Origin: Paludibacteraceae bacterium
Lineage (GTDB): Bacteria; Bacteroidota; Bacteroidia; Bacteroidales; Paludibacteraceae
DNA length: 64,000 nt
NCBI GenBank assembly: GCA_024405875.1
Contig: JAKSOA010000004.1
Coordinates: 34,136-98,135, forward strand
Reading direction: 5' to 3'
Below are positions 18,098-27,097 of the stretch, piece after piece. A program made the translations under genes and the position numbers. The notes under the pieces were generated by a model that made no database searches, had not been told where the DNA came from, and was given only the letters and a program-made list of their open reading frames with translations. Positions within the stretch are counted from its first letter, which is position 1. Each line of letters opens with the position of its first letter.

Positions 18098-19969
18098 TTA
18101 CCTGAAGTATTTACAGAATTCAGGGAATGACTTTGAGACACAACTCTCATTGTCAATCTCTATGTTCCCTTTTGCTCCCTCTGCCGCAAGTTTAAGAGCC
18201 ATAACCATACGGTGGTCTGCATTTGAAGTGAATTTCCCGCCCCTAAGAAGCATATTATTGGCATAACGGTATGTAAGAGATTTGCCATATATATGAAGAG
18301 TATCATCTTTTTGATAGCACTCCACTCCCAACTGTTTGAGCATTTGAGTAATAGCAACCGCTCTGTCAGACTCCTTGACTTTCAGGCGTTCCATACCTTT
18401 AAGTAGTGACTCGCCCTGAGAGAAAGCCGCCAATACTGAGACCACAGGAAACAAATCAGGTGCTTGATTAAGGTCTATGCAGAATGAGTGTAACGGAGAT
18501 TTTGCGGCTCTTATTTGGGTTCCGTTTACAGAAACTCTGGCACCTGCCTTTCTAAGAATATCAAGTATCAGTCTGTCTGCCTGAACAGAATCCGGGCTTA
18601 AATGATTCAGTGTAACACCTGAGAATATGGTTCCCGCTATAAGGAAAGGTGCGGCACCACTCCAGTCCGCCTCCAAATCAATGGTGGCTGGTCTGTATTG
18701 CTGACCTCCCTTAACAACTAACTTGATTCGCTCTTTTTGTTCCTCATACCCTATCTTGATGTTGAATTTTTCAAGAATATCAATAGTCATCTTAAGGTAC
18801 GGAATACTCTTGGGCTCTTTTATTATTACCTCTGAATCTTCCCTTAACAACGGCAGTGCTGCCATAAGTCCGCTTAATATCTGAGAACCGTTCTTGCCAG
18901 AGACAACAACTCTCCCCGCTTGAAGTCTGCCCGCTACCTTAAGCGGAACTGATACTACATTTGCGGCGGCGTTACTGAGAGACTCAAGTTCCACCCCAAA
19001 CGCACTCATAATCTCTTTAGCACCTTTGAGCGGTCTGCCTACAAGGCTCTTCTCTCCCCTTATTACGGTCTCTCCATTATGTTTTACTGAGATTATTGGT
19101 ATTAAGAATCTTGTAAGAAAGCCTGACTCCCCGACAAAAACCTCAGAGGGAATGCCGTCTTTAAGTGTTTGACAGACTCTGAGAGAGGATTCAGAGTCAT
19201 CACAAGGTGAATATCCGCTGAGTTGTGACTTGCCGCCGGCAAGCATATCAGCCACGATGGCTCTCTGTGCCATACTCTTTGACGCCGGAATCTCTATGCT
19301 CTTAACCTGCCAGCGTCTTGAATCTCCGTAGAGTGCCTTTGTCATTTCCGCCGCACTCCACTGGCCTGCCGCGGTAGCCTCATCGGCATTAAGAGCGGCG
19401 TATGTGAACGGGGCTCCGTATCTTAACGCCTCCATACGGCTTTCCCGCCCCGCATCTCCCATACAAAACGCTATTAGTGAGCCATCGGGGTAAGATTTAT
19501 AGAGTGACATCACGCGCTCCACATCATCTGAGGTATAGGCGGTTGTAACTATCTTGGCTATCTCAGCACCTGACTCATAACAATCTGCTGTTACCTGACG
19601 CAACCTCTCTGTTGTTGGTGTGCCGTTAAAGAAGTGAACTGAGCGAATATAGCGGCAAGCATTCTCCTTTGCCACCTTACGCACTCTTGAAGCCATATCA
19701 GCCGGTGCCTCTATCTCAACATCAACAAATGCGGCACCTGCCTTAACGGCAAGCGTAAGTTTACTCTCCGCCTCTACAGCGTTTAAATTATCTGATATTC
19801 TGCAAGTTGCAAGAAGCGTTACAGGTGAGGTACTAAACAATTCCGTAATGTCAGCATCAGAGAGAGACGGACAAAGGTCCAATCTGACTTCCGCCATCTC
19901 CACCACACCAGACTCAAGAATTTGAAGTAGTTCCCTTACGCTCTTATTTTGCAAACTTGTACAAACCAA
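18098..19969 (-). CDS. aroDA: fused type I 3-dehydroquinate dehydratase and EPSP synthase
   Basis: A 623-residue bifunctional shikimate-pathway enzyme. Residues 1-205 form a type I dehydroquinase with Glu27 (EVRLDL), His112 (RSVHFF) and the Schiff-base Lys139 (AEIAKIV). Residues 210-623 form AroA, with the PEP-binding PASKS (about 218-222) and NADHRMVMAL near the end. It would convert dehydroquinate to dehydroshikimate and later join shikimate-3-phosphate with PEP; the intervening AroE and AroK steps are separate. It is the last gene of the aromatic operon, 31 bp after the DAHP synthase. I saw no frame break at the join. Confidence 0.93.
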   Translation of the reverse strand: MVCTSLQNKSVRELLQILESGVVEMAEVRLDLCPSLSDADITELFSTSPVTLLATCRISDNLNAVEAESKLTLAVKAGAAFVDVEIEAPADMASRVRKVAKENACRYIRSVHFFNGTPTTERLRQVTADCYESGAEIAKIVTTAYTSDDVERVMSLYKSYPDGSLIAFCMGDAGRESRMEALRYGAPFTYAALNADEATAAGQWSAAEMTKALYGDSRRWQVKSIEIPASKSMAQRAIVADMLAGGKSQLSGYSPCDDSESSLRVCQTLKDGIPSEVFVGESGFLTRFLIPIISVKHNGETVIRGEKSLVGRPLKGAKEIMSAFGVELESLSNAAANVVSVPLKVAGRLQAGRVVVSGKNGSQILSGLMAALPLLREDSEVIIKEPKSIPYLKMTIDILEKFNIKIGYEEQKERIKLVVKGGQQYRPATIDLEADWSGAAPFLIAGTIFSGVTLNHLSPDSVQADRLILDILRKAGARVSVNGTQIRAAKSPLHSFCIDLNQAPDLFPVVSVLAAFSQGESLLKGMERLKVKESDRAVAITQMLKQLGVECYQKDDTLHIYGKSLTYRYANNMLLRGGKFTSNADHRMVMALKLAAEGAKGNIEIDNESCVSKSFPEFCKYFR

Positions 19970-20000
19970 CTCTTCTTTTTTCTTTTTTCACTTTTAACTA

Positions 20001-21032
20001 TTATAATAGTTCCGCCAAATCATATATCAATCGTTCCGTCTTCTCCCACCCTAAACAAGGGTCTGTTATTGATTTACCATATACGCATTCACCAGTGCTT
20101 TGTGCCCCGTCTTCAATGTAAGACTCTATCATCAAGCCCTTTACCAATGACTTAATGTCAGCACTGTGACGCATACTGTGTAGAACCTCTTTGGCAATGC
20201 GTACCTGCTCAAGATACTTCTTTGCTGAGTTTGAGTGGTTGCAATCTACAATAACGCCAGGATTTTCAAGTCCCTTTGCGGCGGCGTATAAATCTGAAAG
20301 ATGGCACAAATCCTCATAGTGGTAGTTTGGATGCGTCACGCCATCGTTGTCAACATAGCCACGCAGAATGGCGTGAGCGAACGGGTTTCCTGTACTTTGC
20401 ACCTCCCAGTTACGGTATATGAATGTATGACCACCTTGAGCGGCCTTTATTGAGTTCATCATTACAGAGAGGTCTCCACTGGTTGGGTTCTTCATTCCTA
20501 CAGGTATGTCCAAACCGCTTGCTGTCAGACGGTGCTGCTGATTCTCAACACTACGCGCTCCGACAGCCACGTATGAGAGCAGGTCTGAGAGAAATTGGTG
20601 GTTCTCAGGATATAGCATCTCATCGGCACAGGAGAAACCTGTCTCATTAAGAGCACGCATATGTAGTTTGCGTATGGCAACCAAACCCTTGTGAATATCG
20701 GGGTCGGCAAGTGGATTAGGCTGGTGGAGCATTCCCTTGTAACCGGCACCTGTTGTTCTTGGTTTGTTTGTATAGATTCTTGGTACTATTACAATCTTAT
20801 CCTTAACTTTATCCTGCACCGGACGCAGACGGCTTATATAGTCAATTACGCACTCCTCGTGGTCTGCGCTGCAAGGACCTATGACAAGCATAAGTTTGTC
20901 TGACGCACCTGTGAGCACATCTCTTATAGCCTTGTCATTCGCACATTTTGCAGCCCTACCCTCCTCTGACACAGGGTACATCTCCTTAATCTCCTTGGGT
21001 TCAAACAGAGCCCGCTTAAATATCATATTCAT
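20001..21032 (-). CDS. DAHP synthase, class I
   Basis: A 343-residue 3-deoxy-D-arabino-heptulosonate 7-phosphate synthase of the AroF/G/H type. It joins PEP and erythrose-4-phosphate as the first step of aromatic synthesis. Motifs are LMLVIGPCSADHEE, PRIYTNKPRTTGAGYKG (catalytic Lys and PEP-binding Arg), GARSVENQQHR and IVDCNHSNSAKK. No fused chorismate mutase domain is present. Which end product inhibits it cannot be read from the sequence. It lies 26 bp after tyrA and 31 bp before the aroD-aroA fusion. Confidence 0.94.
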   Translation of the reverse strand: MNMIFKRALFEPKEIKEMYPVSEEGRAAKCANDKAIRDVLTGASDKLMLVIGPCSADHEECVIDYISRLRPVQDKVKDKIVIVPRIYTNKPRTTGAGYKGMLHQPNPLADPDIHKGLVAIRKLHMRALNETGFSCADEMLYPENHQFLSDLLSYVAVGARSVENQQHRLTASGLDIPVGMKNPTSGDLSVMMNSIKAAQGGHTFIYRNWEVQSTGNPFAHAILRGYVDNDGVTHPNYHYEDLCHLSDLYAAAKGLENPGVIVDCNHSNSAKKYLEQVRIAKEVLHSMRHSADIKSLVKGLMIESYIEDGAQSTGECVYGKSITDPCLGWEKTERLIYDLAELL

Positions 21033-21058
21033 AATAATTAATAATTAACAATTAATAA

Positions 21059-21910
21059 TTAATGATTGAAATAATTTCTACGTTTTGTGGAGATGCGCAT
21101 CATATTACGCAACTCATCAACATTCTCACATTCCACCGCCTTCTTCAGTTTTTCAAACTGACCTGCAAACAGTTCCATCTGCTTCAGCAGTTCCTTCTTG
21201 TTCATTATGAAAAGTTCACTCCACATCTCATCATTTATGTTGGCAATACGTGTAAGGTCTCTGAAAGAGTCTCCCGTAAAACGGACTAGGTCTTTGGAAT
21301 CCTTACAATTCATAAGTGACACGGCTATGCAGTGTGTAAGTTGGCTTAGAAAGCCTATCATCTCATCGTGATGCTCAGGGGTGAGACGTGATATTCTTGT
21401 GCAGCCTATAATGCGTCCAAGTTCCTCACAATCCTCTATCGCACTCTCCTTATTCTCAGGTGTAGGGGTGACAATATAGTTAGCCCCTTTAAAAATATCA
21501 CCCGATGCGTTTTGTACTCCACTTGTCTCCTTGCCTGCCATAGGGTGAGCGCCAATGAATTCAACATCGGGGCGGAGAATAGATTGAACTTTATAGACCA
21601 CAGAGCCCTTGACACCTGTCACATCAGTAAGCATCGCACCTGGTTTGAGGAACTGCTGATATCGCTCAATCCAACTGATGAATGTATGCGGGTATAATGA
21701 AAAGACCACGATGTCAAATTGCCCGACATAGCCGGCGTCAACGTCCGCCATTCCGTGACGAATAAGCCCGCGACTCAAGGCATTGTCAATGGAACTTTGA
21801 GAGCGGGTTATGGCACCAACCTCATAGCCGGCCTTTGTGAGAGCGTCAGCATAACTGCCACCCATCAACCCTAAGCCAACTATCAATATCTTCTTATCCT
21901 TGCTTAACAT
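21059..21910 (-). CDS. tyrA: prephenate dehydrogenase
   Basis: A 283-residue NAD(P)-dependent prephenate dehydrogenase that makes 4-hydroxyphenylpyruvate for tyrosine. The N-terminal Rossmann motif is ILIVGLGLMGGSYADALTKAGYEVGAI. FIGAHPMAGKETSG carries the substrate-binding region, followed by FLSQLTHCIAVSLM. It has no chorismate mutase or ACT domain. Its start codon shares one base with the stop of aroC at 21910, indicating translational coupling. Confidence 0.94.
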   Translation of the reverse strand: MLSKDKKILIVGLGLMGGSYADALTKAGYEVGAITRSQSSIDNALSRGLIRHGMADVDAGYVGQFDIVVFSLYPHTFISWIERYQQFLKPGAMLTDVTGVKGSVVYKVQSILRPDVEFIGAHPMAGKETSGVQNASGDIFKGANYIVTPTPENKESAIEDCEELGRIIGCTRISRLTPEHHDEMIGFLSQLTHCIAVSLMNCKDSKDLVRFTGDSFRDLTRIANINDEMWSELFIMNKKELLKQMELFAGQFEKLKKAVECENVDELRNMMRISTKRRNYFNH

Positions 21911-22914
21911 TATCTCAAACTATCTGTTCCACCTTTAAGTGACAGCATATCACATAACACTATAGCCACAAGGCTTGTAATTACAATACAGATGCGGCGT
22001 ACTATGGCAGGGTCGTGTCTGCCTTTTATTTCAAGTTTGCACTCCTCACCTGTAATAAAATCCACACTTTGCTGCTCTTTGGCTATTGACGGAGTTGGTT
22101 TTACCGCCGTATTAAACACAATTGGCATTCCGTTTGATATGCCACCGTTTATACCTCCGTTATTATTTGTAGTTGTACAGATTTTACCATCTCTTATACA
22201 GAACGGGTCATTTGCCTCCGACCCTCTCATTTCAGAGAATTTAAAGCCAGCGCCAAACTCAACACCCTTTACCCCGCCTATTGCAAACAGAGCCTTTGCT
22301 ATGACACCTTCAAGAGAATCAAACCAAGGCTCGCCCACTCCTGCCTGAAGTCCTGTAATTACAGTCTGAACCTTTCCACCTACTGAGTCCAAATCATTTT
22401 TGGCACTCATAATCTCAGCCTCAACATCGGAGCCTCCGCCACAACTGAGTATGCTTGTCTCTATTCTGACCCCCTTTTTCTCCAACGCCTTAAGAGCAAT
22501 GGCTCCTGCCGCCACGATGCCTGCGGTTATTCTTCCGCTAAAGTGTCCGCCACCTCTGTAATCTTCAAAACCGCAATACTTTATATGAGCGGTATAATCT
22601 GCGTGTGACGGACGGGCTTTGCCTCTCATTGCCTCATAGTCAGCGCTACGTTTGTTCTCATTAGGGATTATTATACATATAGGAGCCCCTGTTGTGAACC
22701 CGTTGAAAACTCCGCTCACAATTCTGAAATTGTCTTTCTCAACTCTTGCGGTCTCAGTCGGACCTTGAGGACGGCGTTTTGATAACTGTTCCGCTATGAA
22801 CGCCTCACTAACCTCAATGCCAGGTGCCATACCGTCAAGTACAGCACCTATCTCATCTCCGTGTGATTCGCCAAAAAGCGTTAGGATAACATTTGTACCT
22901 ATGCTGTTCTTCAT
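21910..22914 (-). CDS. aroC: chorismate synthase
   Basis: A 334-residue FMN-dependent enzyme that converts EPSP to chorismate. Diagnostic motifs are [18 protein letters not shown] near the start, [40 protein letters not shown] and [13 protein letters not shown]. Its start overlaps the stop of the rubrerythrin gene by four bases (ATGA), and its end overlaps tyrA by one base. It is thus the centre of a tightly coupled set. Confidence 0.97.
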   Translation of the reverse strand: MKNSIGTNVILTLFGESHGDEIGAVLDGMAPGIEVSEAFIAEQLSKRRPQGPTETARVEKDNFRIVSGVFNGFTTGAPICIIIPNENKRSADYEAMRGKARPSHADYTAHIKYCGFEDYRGGGHFSGRITAGIVAAGAIALKALEKKGVRIETSILSCGGGSDVEAEIMSAKNDLDSVGGKVQTVITGLQAGVGEPWFDSLEGVIAKALFAIGGVKGVEFGAGFKFSEMRGSEANDPFCIRDGKICTTTNNNGGINGGISNGMPIVFNTAVKPTPSIAKEQQSVDFITGEECKLEIKGRHDPAIVRRICIVITSLVAIVLCDMLSLKGGTDSLR

Positions 22915-23453
22915 TTGAAATAGCGCTTGAACAAGCCTTCAAAGCCCTTGCCGTGACGAGCCTCATCTTTAGCCATCTCGTGAACAGTGTCGTGTATGGC
23001 GTCAAGGTTAAGTTCTTTGGCACGCTTTGCAATACGCATCTTATCAGCGCAGGCACCAGACTCAGCATTCATACGTTTCTCAAGGTTTGTCTTTGTATCC
23101 CATACAACCTCACCAAGAAGTTCCGCAAACTTGGCGCAATGCTCAGCCTCCTCAAACGCATAACGTTTGAAAGCCTCAGCAATCTCAGGATAACCCTCAC
23201 GGTCTGCCTGACGACTCATTGCAAGATACATACCAACCTCTGTAGCCTCTCCCATAAAGTGAGCGTTAAGGTCTTTTCTCATCTCATCATCAGTATCTTT
23301 TGCAACACCAATAACGTGCTCTGTTACAAAACTTAAAGACTTTGACTCATCAAGAGCGTTAAACTTTGATGCCGGTTGTCCGCACTGCGGGCACTTTGCA
23401 GGTGCGGCGTCACCCTCGTGAACGTAACCGCAAACTGAACAAATGAACTTCAT
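22911..23453 (-). CDS. rubrerythrin with N-terminal rubredoxin domain
   Basis: A 180-residue protein. An N-terminal rubredoxin-like zinc ribbon ([10 protein letters not shown], then CPQCG) precedes a diiron ferritin-like helical domain with E...E..H motifs ([16 protein letters not shown] and [13 protein letters not shown]). The reversed domain order is the reverse rubrerythrin type, which reduces hydrogen peroxide in anaerobes using reduced rubredoxin or NADH-linked partners. It is the first gene of a transcript that runs into aroC, with ATGA overlap. A -7 element lies upstream at 23499-23492. Confidence 0.92.
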   Translation of the reverse strand: MKFICSVCGYVHEGDAAPAKCPQCGQPASKFNALDESKSLSFVTEHVIGVAKDTDDEMRKDLNAHFMGEATEVGMYLAMSRQADREGYPEIAEAFKRYAFEEAEHCAKFAELLGEVVWDTKTNLEKRMNAESGACADKMRIAKRAKELNLDAIHDTVHEMAKDEARHGKGFEGLFKRYFK

Positions 23454-23491
23454 AATAAAACTTATTTAATTAAACGTTACAAATAATCTAA

Positions 23492-23499
23492 CAAAAGTA
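23492..23499 (-). promoter_or_regulatory. -7 element upstream of rubrerythrin and aro genes
   Basis: On the minus strand TACTTTTG is a perfect TAnnTTTG match, 39 bp before the rubrerythrin start, in a 77-bp AT-rich gap. It marks the likely start of a rubrerythrin-aroC-tyrA-DAHP synthase-aroDA transcript. Confidence 0.6.
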
Positions 23500-23530
23500 G
23501 TAAAAATATTTCAGTTAAAGCCTAAAAGAC

Positions 23531-24211
23531 TCAACTATTCTCTCTTGCGTACGCTATCGCCTGGTTCAGAATATTATTAAACTCCACACACCGTGTGAAA
23601 TTCTCCATCACCCAATCATAAAGTCCATCTGAGAAGAGAATGTCATCGGGGGTTGACCTGCCTATTGAATATGATTTATATTTCAGCAACTCAACATATT
23701 TGAAATCGGCAGGAAAACCTTTGGGAACCTTCACGGTACGGGCGTTATCTGAGAGGTCAAAGCCACTTGCGGCATTCAACGCCTTGATAAAGGCATCGGG
23801 GTTGTCAAAAATCTCCTCACGCACACTCTCAAGTTCCTTAGGAGGCAGACAATAGGCACCTGCGGCTATCATATTACGCCCTATATAGTCATTCAGGTGT
23901 GACTCTATATGAAAATAGTATCCCGCAAAACCTGATTTCTTACCAAAAGGGCAAACATAAGCGCCTATGTGAGACTTGTACGGACGCTTGTCAGGAGAGA
24001 ACCTTATGTCACGGTTAATGCGGTAAGTGCAGTCACTCACCTTTAGGCCTGAGACCAACGGGTCTATAGCCGCCACTCCCGTTATAAGTTTCTCCGTCCA
24101 CTCAGCCCACTCAGCCTTTACTTCATTCCAACGGCTGCGGTTGGCGTCAAACCACGCCTTATTGTTATTATCGGCAAGTTCATCAATGAACTTTACAATA
24201 TCCTTCATCAT
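23531..24211 (-). CDS. DUF2461 family protein
   Basis: A 226-residue protein of the DUF2461 family, recognised by the N-terminal DELADNNNKAWFDANRSRW, DCTYRINRDIRFSPDKRPYK and the internal GYYFHIES. The family is widespread and has no established function. It lies 11 bp after the 5'-nucleotidase gene and 77 bp before the rubrerythrin promoter region, so it probably ends the aroK transcript. Confidence 0.85.
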   Translation of the reverse strand: MMKDIVKFIDELADNNNKAWFDANRSRWNEVKAEWAEWTEKLITGVAAIDPLVSGLKVSDCTYRINRDIRFSPDKRPYKSHIGAYVCPFGKKSGFAGYYFHIESHLNDYIGRNMIAAGAYCLPPKELESVREEIFDNPDAFIKALNAASGFDLSDNARTVKVPKGFPADFKYVELLKYKSYSIGRSTPDDILFSDGLYDWVMENFTRCVEFNNILNQAIAYARENS

Positions 24212-24222
24212 ACTCTTTGGTT

Positions 24223-25560
24223 CTATTTGGTCACATCAGTATTTGAGCCGGCAAAATATTTGATTAATATGTCATTTGACTTTATACCGGTCTGTCTGGC
24301 TTCTCTCTTATGCTTGAAATCAGAAGTCTCATATATGAATGTGTTTACAGCAACTGTATAATACCTGTTTTTTTTGAGTTTCCCCTTCTCATACCCCGAT
24401 GTTATAGGTTCCCTGTCTTTATCAGACTTCTGACACGCGGCAAGCAAATCCTCTATCTCTGACGGAGTCAGTTCATAAATTACAATGTCATTATCAAAAG
24501 GGTCAAGGCGGTATAGGTCTGCAAGAGTGAACACCCCGCTGTGGATTGTGTCTATTCTCACACCACCGTAGTTCTGTACCGCGATGTCAACCCCGCAAGC
24601 CTGTCTGAGAACATCGGCTTTAAGTTCTCCCACAGCCAGCGTGCCTGTGTAATCCTCATCAAACACAGTAACCACCCTGTTGAACAGTTCATTATTAGAA
24701 TAGAAATCAACAAGGGCTTTTGCCGCAGGGTGAGGTTTGAACTCAGATAAGTCAAATGTCCGGCAACTGCGTCCCGCCACCTTGCCGTCAACAATATCAA
24801 AAACTGTGAGGGTGGCGTATTTCAAATATTTCTCAGACTGCGTTATAAGCACACTATCTACAACCGTACCGTCCTTTACAAGGGTGTGTGAATGCCCACC
24901 CACTATCTCATCAACTATGCCGTAGCATTGTTTTGCAAGCAGTTTATCTGCATCATAGCCTAAATGGGTAAGGTATATAAGCACATTGCAACTGTCTCTC
25001 AATGCGTAAAAATCCTTAGCCCTTGAAAGAGGGTCATCAAAAGAGAAGCCGGAGACATCTGACGGCAAAGCATCAGGAATCCCTTTGCTGTTCAACTCTA
25101 TAAGACCAACCACGGCAACTTTCAAACCTGAACGGGTCTTGAATATCCTGTAAGGCTCAAACTTCCATCCGAGGGAGTCCGCCACATATCCGTTTGCCAT
25201 AAGGTATGGGAAATCAGACAATTTCATATTTGTCTTAAAGTCATCAAAAACAAAGTCAAACTCGTGATTTCCTACGACAGAGGCGTCAAAACCGGCAAAA
25301 TTCATAAGCGAGGTCATAGGCAAAGAGGGCGGGTTATAAAAATCATTGAACGGATTGCCTGTTCGGTTATCACCTGCTGAAAGCAGGAGAAAATCGGGGT
25401 AAATGAGTCTGAGACTATCTGATAGTGTCATCAGATTAGGGATACCCGTATATGTGCCGTGCATATCATTCACGCTTAGCACAGCAAGTTTGCAATTCTG
25501 AGCCACCGCCAGGCAAGGAATCAGAATTACGAATGTCAGAAATCTCTTAAAGCAGTTCAT
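24223..25560 (-). CDS. secreted 5'-nucleotidase / metallophosphatase
   Basis: A 445-residue protein with a signal peptide, a calcineurin-like metal-binding domain (LSVNDMHGTY, LLSAGDNRTG, VVGNHEFDF, GGHSHT) and a C-terminal 5'-nucleotidase domain (DIAVQNYGGVRIDTIHSG, DPFDNDIVIYELT). UshA-type enzymes hydrolyse nucleotides in the periplasm. Both halves are present in one protein, although it is shorter than UshA (about 550). Its start overlaps the end of aroK by 14 bp, which implies coupled expression with shikimate kinase without an evident metabolic link. Confidence 0.9.
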   Translation of the reverse strand: MNCFKRFLTFVILIPCLAVAQNCKLAVLSVNDMHGTYTGIPNLMTLSDSLRLIYPDFLLLSAGDNRTGNPFNDFYNPPSLPMTSLMNFAGFDASVVGNHEFDFVFDDFKTNMKLSDFPYLMANGYVADSLGWKFEPYRIFKTRSGLKVAVVGLIELNSKGIPDALPSDVSGFSFDDPLSRAKDFYALRDSCNVLIYLTHLGYDADKLLAKQCYGIVDEIVGGHSHTLVKDGTVVDSVLITQSEKYLKYATLTVFDIVDGKVAGRSCRTFDLSEFKPHPAAKALVDFYSNNELFNRVVTVFDEDYTGTLAVGELKADVLRQACGVDIAVQNYGGVRIDTIHSGVFTLADLYRLDPFDNDIVIYELTPSEIEDLLAACQKSDKDREPITSGYEKGKLKKNRYYTVAVNTFIYETSDFKHKREARQTGIKSNDILIKYFAGSNTDVTK

Positions 25561-26026
25561 ATATCTTATTTACGGCATCTTGCGGAGTGCCATTGTTATC
25601 TATTACATAGTCGGCGGCATCGTGGTATATAGGCATACGCTTCTCATACATTGCACGCAAAGCCTCCGTGTTACTTGAGAGCGGACGGTCAGGGGTAGGC
25701 GTGAGAAACTCAGGCTTCCTGTCTAAAAAAATTATAGTACCGTTCTGTTTCAAAACTGAGACATTTGACGGATTAAGAACCGCTCCGCCGCCAAGTGCTA
25801 TCACTACTCCCGCACGCTTTGCAACGCTCTCTATCACCCTGCTCTCAATAGCCCTGAAAACCGCCTCTCCCTCTTTTGCGAATATTTCAGGTATGCCGCG
25901 TCCCTCACTCTCAACTATAGTGGAATCTGTGTCAATAAAATCAACGCCAAGCCTCTCTGAGAGCATATAACCCACCGTTGACTTGCCTGATGACGGCATT
26001 CCGCAAAGCACAATATTTCTCTTCAT
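25547..26026 (-). CDS. aroK: shikimate kinase
   Basis: A 159-residue P-loop kinase that phosphorylates shikimate. Walker A is GMPSSGKST (residues 9-17). The substrate-binding DTDSTIV and GGGAVLNPSNV follow, then the lid region TPDRPL. Length is typical. It starts the minus-strand gene string that reaches the aroD-aroA fusion. The 78-bp gap to the divergent gene at 26105 holds promoters in both directions; on the minus strand a TTG and AATATTTG are 20 bp apart. Confidence 0.95.
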   Translation of the reverse strand: MKRNIVLCGMPSSGKSTVGYMLSERLGVDFIDTDSTIVESEGRGIPEIFAKEGEAVFRAIESRVIESVAKRAGVVIALGGGAVLNPSNVSVLKQNGTIIFLDRKPEFLTPTPDRPLSSNTEALRAMYEKRMPIYHDAADYVIDNNGTPQDAVNKIYELL

Positions 26027-26047
26027 ATTTCCGCTCCAAGTAATTTA

Positions 26048-26079
26048 TTTGCAAATATTGCCATATTTTTTTAAGTTTG
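26048..26079 (+). promoter_or_regulatory. promoter of the 330-residue unknown gene
   Basis: TTTG at 26048-26051, a 20-bp spacer, and TAAGTTTG at 26072-26079: a full match to the Bacteroidota promoter. The ATG follows at 26105. The divergent aroK promoter overlaps this segment. Confidence 0.75.
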
Positions 26080-26104
26080 CAATGATTTTTAACACCAATT
26101 TTCT

Positions 26105-27097
26105 ATGGAACACAGAAGAACCAAACATTTGGCGGTGGTTTTATTCGCCTTGAGCATACTTACTCTATGCGGCATAGTATTTGTAGTACTCCAGTTATTC
26201 ACCTCAAAAGAGTTCTCATACGAGTTCTGCTGCTGCGCCATAGGTATGATTTCAACCGCTCTTGTCACATACTTCCTTTTGCAAGGTCAGTCAAGCAGCG
26301 TGGAGCAGATAAACAAGAACACAAAGATTTTTGAGAAGAAGATGGAGGTATTCTCCGCATTCTCACAGAAACTCAATGATATAGTCAGAGAGGGGCGCAT
26401 ATCTGACAAGGAGGCTATTGACCTGCAGTTCCAGGTGAGTTACCTTGACACACACATAAATTCCCCTGAAAGAATCAAGGAGATAAGTGAGCACGTTAAA
26501 AAAATAGTTGAGGGTATTGAGAACAAATGGAAGCAACACGACCTTCTCTCTGAACTCTTCGCCATAAACAAATCCATCAGGGCGGAACTCTACCCTATGC
26601 TTGAGCAAGAGGACAAAAAAGATTGCCGTGAGCAGGCTGTAAACAACTTCAGATACCTTGCCATACCTTCTGACAAAGAGGCGGCTTATATGCAATGTAA
26701 CAAAATAATCCACGCATTACACGCATTGGATAATGCCGACAGAGAGAATATCCTCAAGAAATTCCGCATAAGCATAGAGAACTACAACACTCTTATTTTT
26801 GACATAAGGAAAGACATTCTCATTTATGGCGGTCACAGATGGAACGCTGTGTTCGCAGAGGTTAAATTCTCAGATGACGCAAAAAATGTCAATATACGCG
26901 TATGGCATAAAGACCAGGCAAAGAGAGGTATTCTTAACTATCCCGCTTTCAAGTCAGGGAAACTTAAACTTGAGGAGAGTAACGGACTCTACTGGTTTGA
27001 CTGCTCAAAACTCAAGACAGAAGATGAGATAGTCCGCTTTATCTACCACGATGTGCTTCCTAATCTTCTTGAGTACAGGAAGACACTTGCCTGGTAA
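26105..27097 (+). CDS. unknown membrane protein
   Basis: A 330-residue protein I do not recognise. Two hydrophobic segments (about residues 9-31 and 40-60) form a membrane hairpin. A charged helical, probably coiled-coil region follows (about 65-230). The C-terminal portion has a predicted mixed fold (RWNAVFAEVKFSD, VNIRVWHKDQ, GLYWFDCSKL). No catalytic motif is evident. It is a single-gene unit with its own promoter. It ends directly against the rmuC stop, which is convergent. It could be a sensor or stress protein, but nothing in the sequence shows this. Confidence 0.75.
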   Translation: MEHRRTKHLAVVLFALSILTLCGIVFVVLQLFTSKEFSYEFCCCAIGMISTALVTYFLLQGQSSSVEQINKNTKIFEKKMEVFSAFSQKLNDIVREGRISDKEAIDLQFQVSYLDTHINSPERIKEISEHVKKIVEGIENKWKQHDLLSELFAINKSIRAELYPMLEQEDKKDCREQAVNNFRYLAIPSDKEAAYMQCNKIIHALHALDNADRENILKKFRISIENYNTLIFDIRKDILIYGGHRWNAVFAEVKFSDDAKNVNIRVWHKDQAKRGILNYPAFKSGKLKLEESNGLYWFDCSKLKTEDEIVRFIYHDVLPNLLEYRKTLAW

